A stretch of 64,000 nt of DNA from Bacteroidota bacterium (lineage in GTDB: Bacteria > Bacteroidota > Bacteroidia > Chitinophagales > Chitinophagaceae): the NCBI GenBank assembly GCA_005882315.1, contig VBAR01000002.1:372001-436000 (forward strand), given 5' to 3'. The notes beneath the pieces were generated by a model, which saw nothing but the letters and a program-made list of their open reading frames with translations, ran no database searches and was not told where the DNA came from. This document shows, piece after piece, positions 61,963 to 64,000 of this stretch. Numbering within the stretch: the stretch's first letter is position 1; each line of letters starts with the position of its first letter. Made by a program: the position numbers and the translations under genes.

Positions 61963-62742
61963 CTAAAAAGTTCGAACAGCGCGAACTCTGTTTCCCGAGG
62001 TCTTGGGTTCAAGTACCGGGGTACCGGAACTACCGGTGATGTGTTGCGCCCATGCCCAGTTTTGGTTGTCCTTAAACTCGCTGGAACTCCAGTACATCCC
62101 GCCAAATAAACCTATGACAAATGAATTTAGACCGAGCTTTCTTAATTCTTCTCTACTGGGTAAATACCAATCGGTGTATCCATTCAATTCCAGTTCTGAA
62201 CACAATAAAGCTGCATAGTTTCCTCCTCCCACAACTGAAACAATAGTATTTGTATTTGCATTACCGGTGCCAATTGCAGTATCAATTGCGTTTGTAAGTT
62301 GACCAATTCCCATATTATCCCATAGAATAACTTCAATTTGATCAAAGGGAGCCGCAATCAGACCATGAACCTGACCTGCTATATAACCCGAGTCCCCGGA
62401 CTGAAAAATATAAGCAATTTTTCCACCCTGATAACTATGTCCAGGGGCAAGCGGTAATGCTGCCGAACCGCCAATCATATTCACCCAGGCAGTACCATTA
62501 TAGTATTCCGGCTCTCCTCCATTCGTGCCACAATCCATACAATAAATAATTAAACCTGTCGCAGGCGATACAATCGCATTTCGCTCCGAAGCAAGCATCC
62601 TTGGAGGGAGAAACCCTTTGATCGTTGATTTAACTTCCAGCAGCGCTGAATTGTTCGGTGTTGTCGTACCAATGCCTACTGTTTGTGACTTCGCAATGGC
62701 GATGGATAATAATGCAACAAAAACAAAAACGATTTTTTTCAT
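61963..62742 (-). CDS. secreted DUF1566-like protein
   Basis: From ATG 62742 (MKKIVFVFVALLS) the protein is 259 residues with a signal peptide; an upstream start adding 13 residues is less likely. The N-terminal part (GIGTTTPNNSALLEVKSTIKG, then GFLPPRMLASERNAI) is the TGIGT-P-x-x-S-A-L-L-E repeat found at the start of many Bacteroidota tail-fibre-like secreted proteins. The C-terminal part (TDWYLPSREELRKLGLN, then MYWSSSEFKDNQNWAW) matches DUF1566/Lcl domains. These surface proteins are of unknown function. Cys pairs near the middle may form a disulfide. Confidence 0.85.
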   Translation of the reverse strand: MKKIVFVFVALLSIAIAKSQTVGIGTTTPNNSALLEVKSTIKGFLPPRMLASERNAIVSPATGLIIYCMDCGTNGGEPEYYNGTAWVNMIGGSAALPLAPGHSYQGGKIAYIFQSGDSGYIAGQVHGLIAAPFDQIEVILWDNMGIGQLTNAIDTAIGTGNANTNTIVSVVGGGNYAALLCSELELNGYTDWYLPSREELRKLGLNSFVIGLFGGMYWSSSEFKDNQNWAWAQHITGSSGTPVLEPKTSGNRVRAVRTF

Positions 62743-62867
62743 AACAGTGTGTTTATTTTTTTTACAGGGTTTGTATTCCAATGAATGCTAGCCCATAAAT
62801 AGAGAATGAAGCATTTAATTTTTTTCGATTGGCCTTGGCGCTCAACCAGGGCCAATCGATAATTCAT

Positions 62868-63665
62868 CTATCGAAATGAAGGCTCAATTGCCAGTGATGA
62901 AATAGTACCGGGAATATTCTCAATATCATGCTTGTAAATTGTTCTTTCTCCTCCAAAATGTTTTTCTGGGAACGCTTTGACAAGAAAAGGATAGGAGATC
63001 TTTAATGATCGTATAGCATTATCCCCGATTTCCAGCCATCTGGAACCTCTTTCAGGTGCCGAATCGTAACTATCGAGCTCCAGCATTTGTGATCGTCCCT
63101 GGAAATTGGGATCAGAAAAAGCTATTGGGTAATTGAGAATTTGCATGGAAGTAACACGGTTATTGAAATCTTCACCAATAAATGGGGTGTCTTTATCCAG
63201 TATAATTTTTCTACCCCTGTAATCTTCATGTTCGTAGAGGTAAACCTTTTTACCATAGGGTATCCTTATTGAACTTAATGCGTCGTTTGGAAAAAAGTCA
63301 CTCAAATGCCGGTAACTCATTCCAAAAAGACTTGTAGCAAGGCCGCTATAGTTATTGTTTTGGAATATTTCAACATGCTGCTCGGTTTTTAGTTCCACTA
63401 ATAGGGAGGAGCATTTGTTTTCCATCATTACCGGCAGTGAAGGCCAATCATTTTCAACAACCATTTCTTTGCCGGTAAAGAACGGATCGGAAAATAAAAT
63501 TACCCGTATAGTGTTTAATATACTTGTCGTTATTGAACTTATATTGTTTTCAAATTCAGGATAATCCTGCTGCAAAGAATACCAGCCTGTTCGGGTGATG
63601 TATTTTACGCTGCCACTATAAGCGGGTCCCGTAAAAATGTTTGCGAGGTGAGTTGAGGTTCCCAT
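62868..63665 (-). CDS. beta/gamma-crystallin-type protein with calcium-binding motifs
   Basis: The 265-residue protein is made of about five Greek-key motifs of the beta/gamma-crystallin kind (VILFSDPFFTGKEMVV, VEIFQNNNYSGL, VYLYEHEDYRGRKIIL, IAFSDPNFQGRSQML). Two canonical calcium motifs of the form N/D-N/D-x-x-S/T-S are visible: NDALSS (127-132) and NNRVTS (168-173). Degenerate ones lie at ENKCSS (82-87) and DNAIRS (215-220). There is no signal peptide by eye. Microbial members bind calcium and are stable stress or surface proteins. The gene lies alone on the minus strand. Confidence 0.85.
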   Translation of the reverse strand: MGTSTHLANIFTGPAYSGSVKYITRTGWYSLQQDYPEFENNISSITTSILNTIRVILFSDPFFTGKEMVVENDWPSLPVMMENKCSSLLVELKTEQHVEIFQNNNYSGLATSLFGMSYRHLSDFFPNDALSSIRIPYGKKVYLYEHEDYRGRKIILDKDTPFIGEDFNNRVTSMQILNYPIAFSDPNFQGRSQMLELDSYDSAPERGSRWLEIGDNAIRSLKISYPFLVKAFPEKHFGGERTIYKHDIENIPGTISSLAIEPSFR

Positions 63666-64000
63666 TTGTTTTGAGTTTAGAATTTATGCCTACTCTGTTT
63701 AAGATTTTCGGCGATCTCTTTAATGAGATAAAACTAAACCCTGCCCCAGGCGATTTTTAATTGAATTTTGCGTCAGTAAGACCATGAGTTGCAGAAATTG
63801 CAACAATATAAAAGTGGTGCTGTTTGTGTCGTGTCCGAAGGACTGAGTGTTTGTGCCGCTATTTTATTCCCTTGCAACGTAATGAAGTAAACAGTTTAAT
63901 GTTTTTTGTAGAAAGTCCGTACAGCCCTCACAAGATATTGTCTTGTTTTAGTCCTTTCGTCCGCCTGAGGCTTGCGCTGAAGAAATTTCCAATAACACCG
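63666..64000. other. intergenic at window end, no gene seen
   Basis: The last 335 bp have no convincing ORF, repeat or RNA gene on either strand. The part next to 63665 should contain the crystallin promoter. Confidence 0.4.

Noticed and set aside
1-64000. CRISPR arrays, tRNA, rRNA, intact insertion sequences, phage structural genes
   Set aside because: None seen. Spaced repeats are limited to the three TAGAACGAT copies, and no transposase pattern or terminal inverted repeats were found by eye.

Overview
The window comes from a member of the Bacteroidota, most likely Chitinophagaceae or a close relative. The evidence is a SusC/SusD pair, LytS/LytTR signalling with a two-component-regulator propeller, Bacteroidota-type -7 boxes (TAnnTTTG or TAnnTTTA), AT-rich DNA with few Shine-Dalgarno sequences, many secreted proteins or lipoproteins, and an RHS protein of the Bacteroidota type. 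I see no rRNA, tRNA, CRISPR array or intact insertion sequence.

Region 1 (1-10.3 kb) holds the 3' part of a giant RHS/YD-repeat gene cut by the window edge, a decayed LytS remnant, a LytS-type sensor kinase with its LytTR response regulator, and a small secreted OB-fold-like protein. Region 2 (10.4-21.3 kb) is an accessory stretch that looks like a defence or stress island. It holds a pentapeptide-repeat protein with a conserved C-terminal domain, an FRG protein, an AbiV-like protein, a possible PD-(D/E)XK nuclease, a DUF3892 protein, a LexA-like repressor with three TAGAACGAT repeats in its divergent promoter, two proteins with a HEPN RNxxxH motif, a GNAT-like protein paired with a small protein, and several gene scraps. 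A NAD(P)-binding protein and an AraC regulator close this region.

Region 3 (21.8-59.1 kb) is one large polysaccharide-utilisation locus. It contains SusC/SusD, five recognisable glycoside hydrolases (GH123-like, GH28, GH20-like, GH27, GH105), one TIM-barrel-like secreted protein I cannot place, two PIG-L deacetylases, four phosphatase-type proteins, an esterase with an STN-like N-terminus, a DUF5009 membrane acyltransferase, two paralogous AraC regulators, and a nine-gene operon (creatininase family, RidA, hydroxyacyl-CoA-type dehydrogenase, enolase superfamily, EamA transporter, DHDPS family, RraA, SDR, FAH family) that looks like a non-phosphorylative sugar-acid catabolic route.

The strongest new observation is a sequence, GTTAAAAAAGTATACAT, found upstream of six transcription units of region 3 (21821, 30115, 35206, 40499, 46339, 51366). 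Each copy begins exactly 57 nt before a TAnnTTTR box. It divides the locus into co-regulated operons and suggests one dedicated regulon, probably run by the paired AraC proteins. Enzyme content suggests a glycan with uronic acid, N-acetylhexosamine, galactose and possibly phosphate or acyl groups. The substrate is inference.

Region 4 (59.1-64 kb) has genes on the minus strand: a soluble sugar dehydrogenase-like lipoprotein, an NHL-repeat lipoprotein, a DUF1566-like secreted protein and a beta/gamma-crystallin protein with two canonical calcium-binding motifs.
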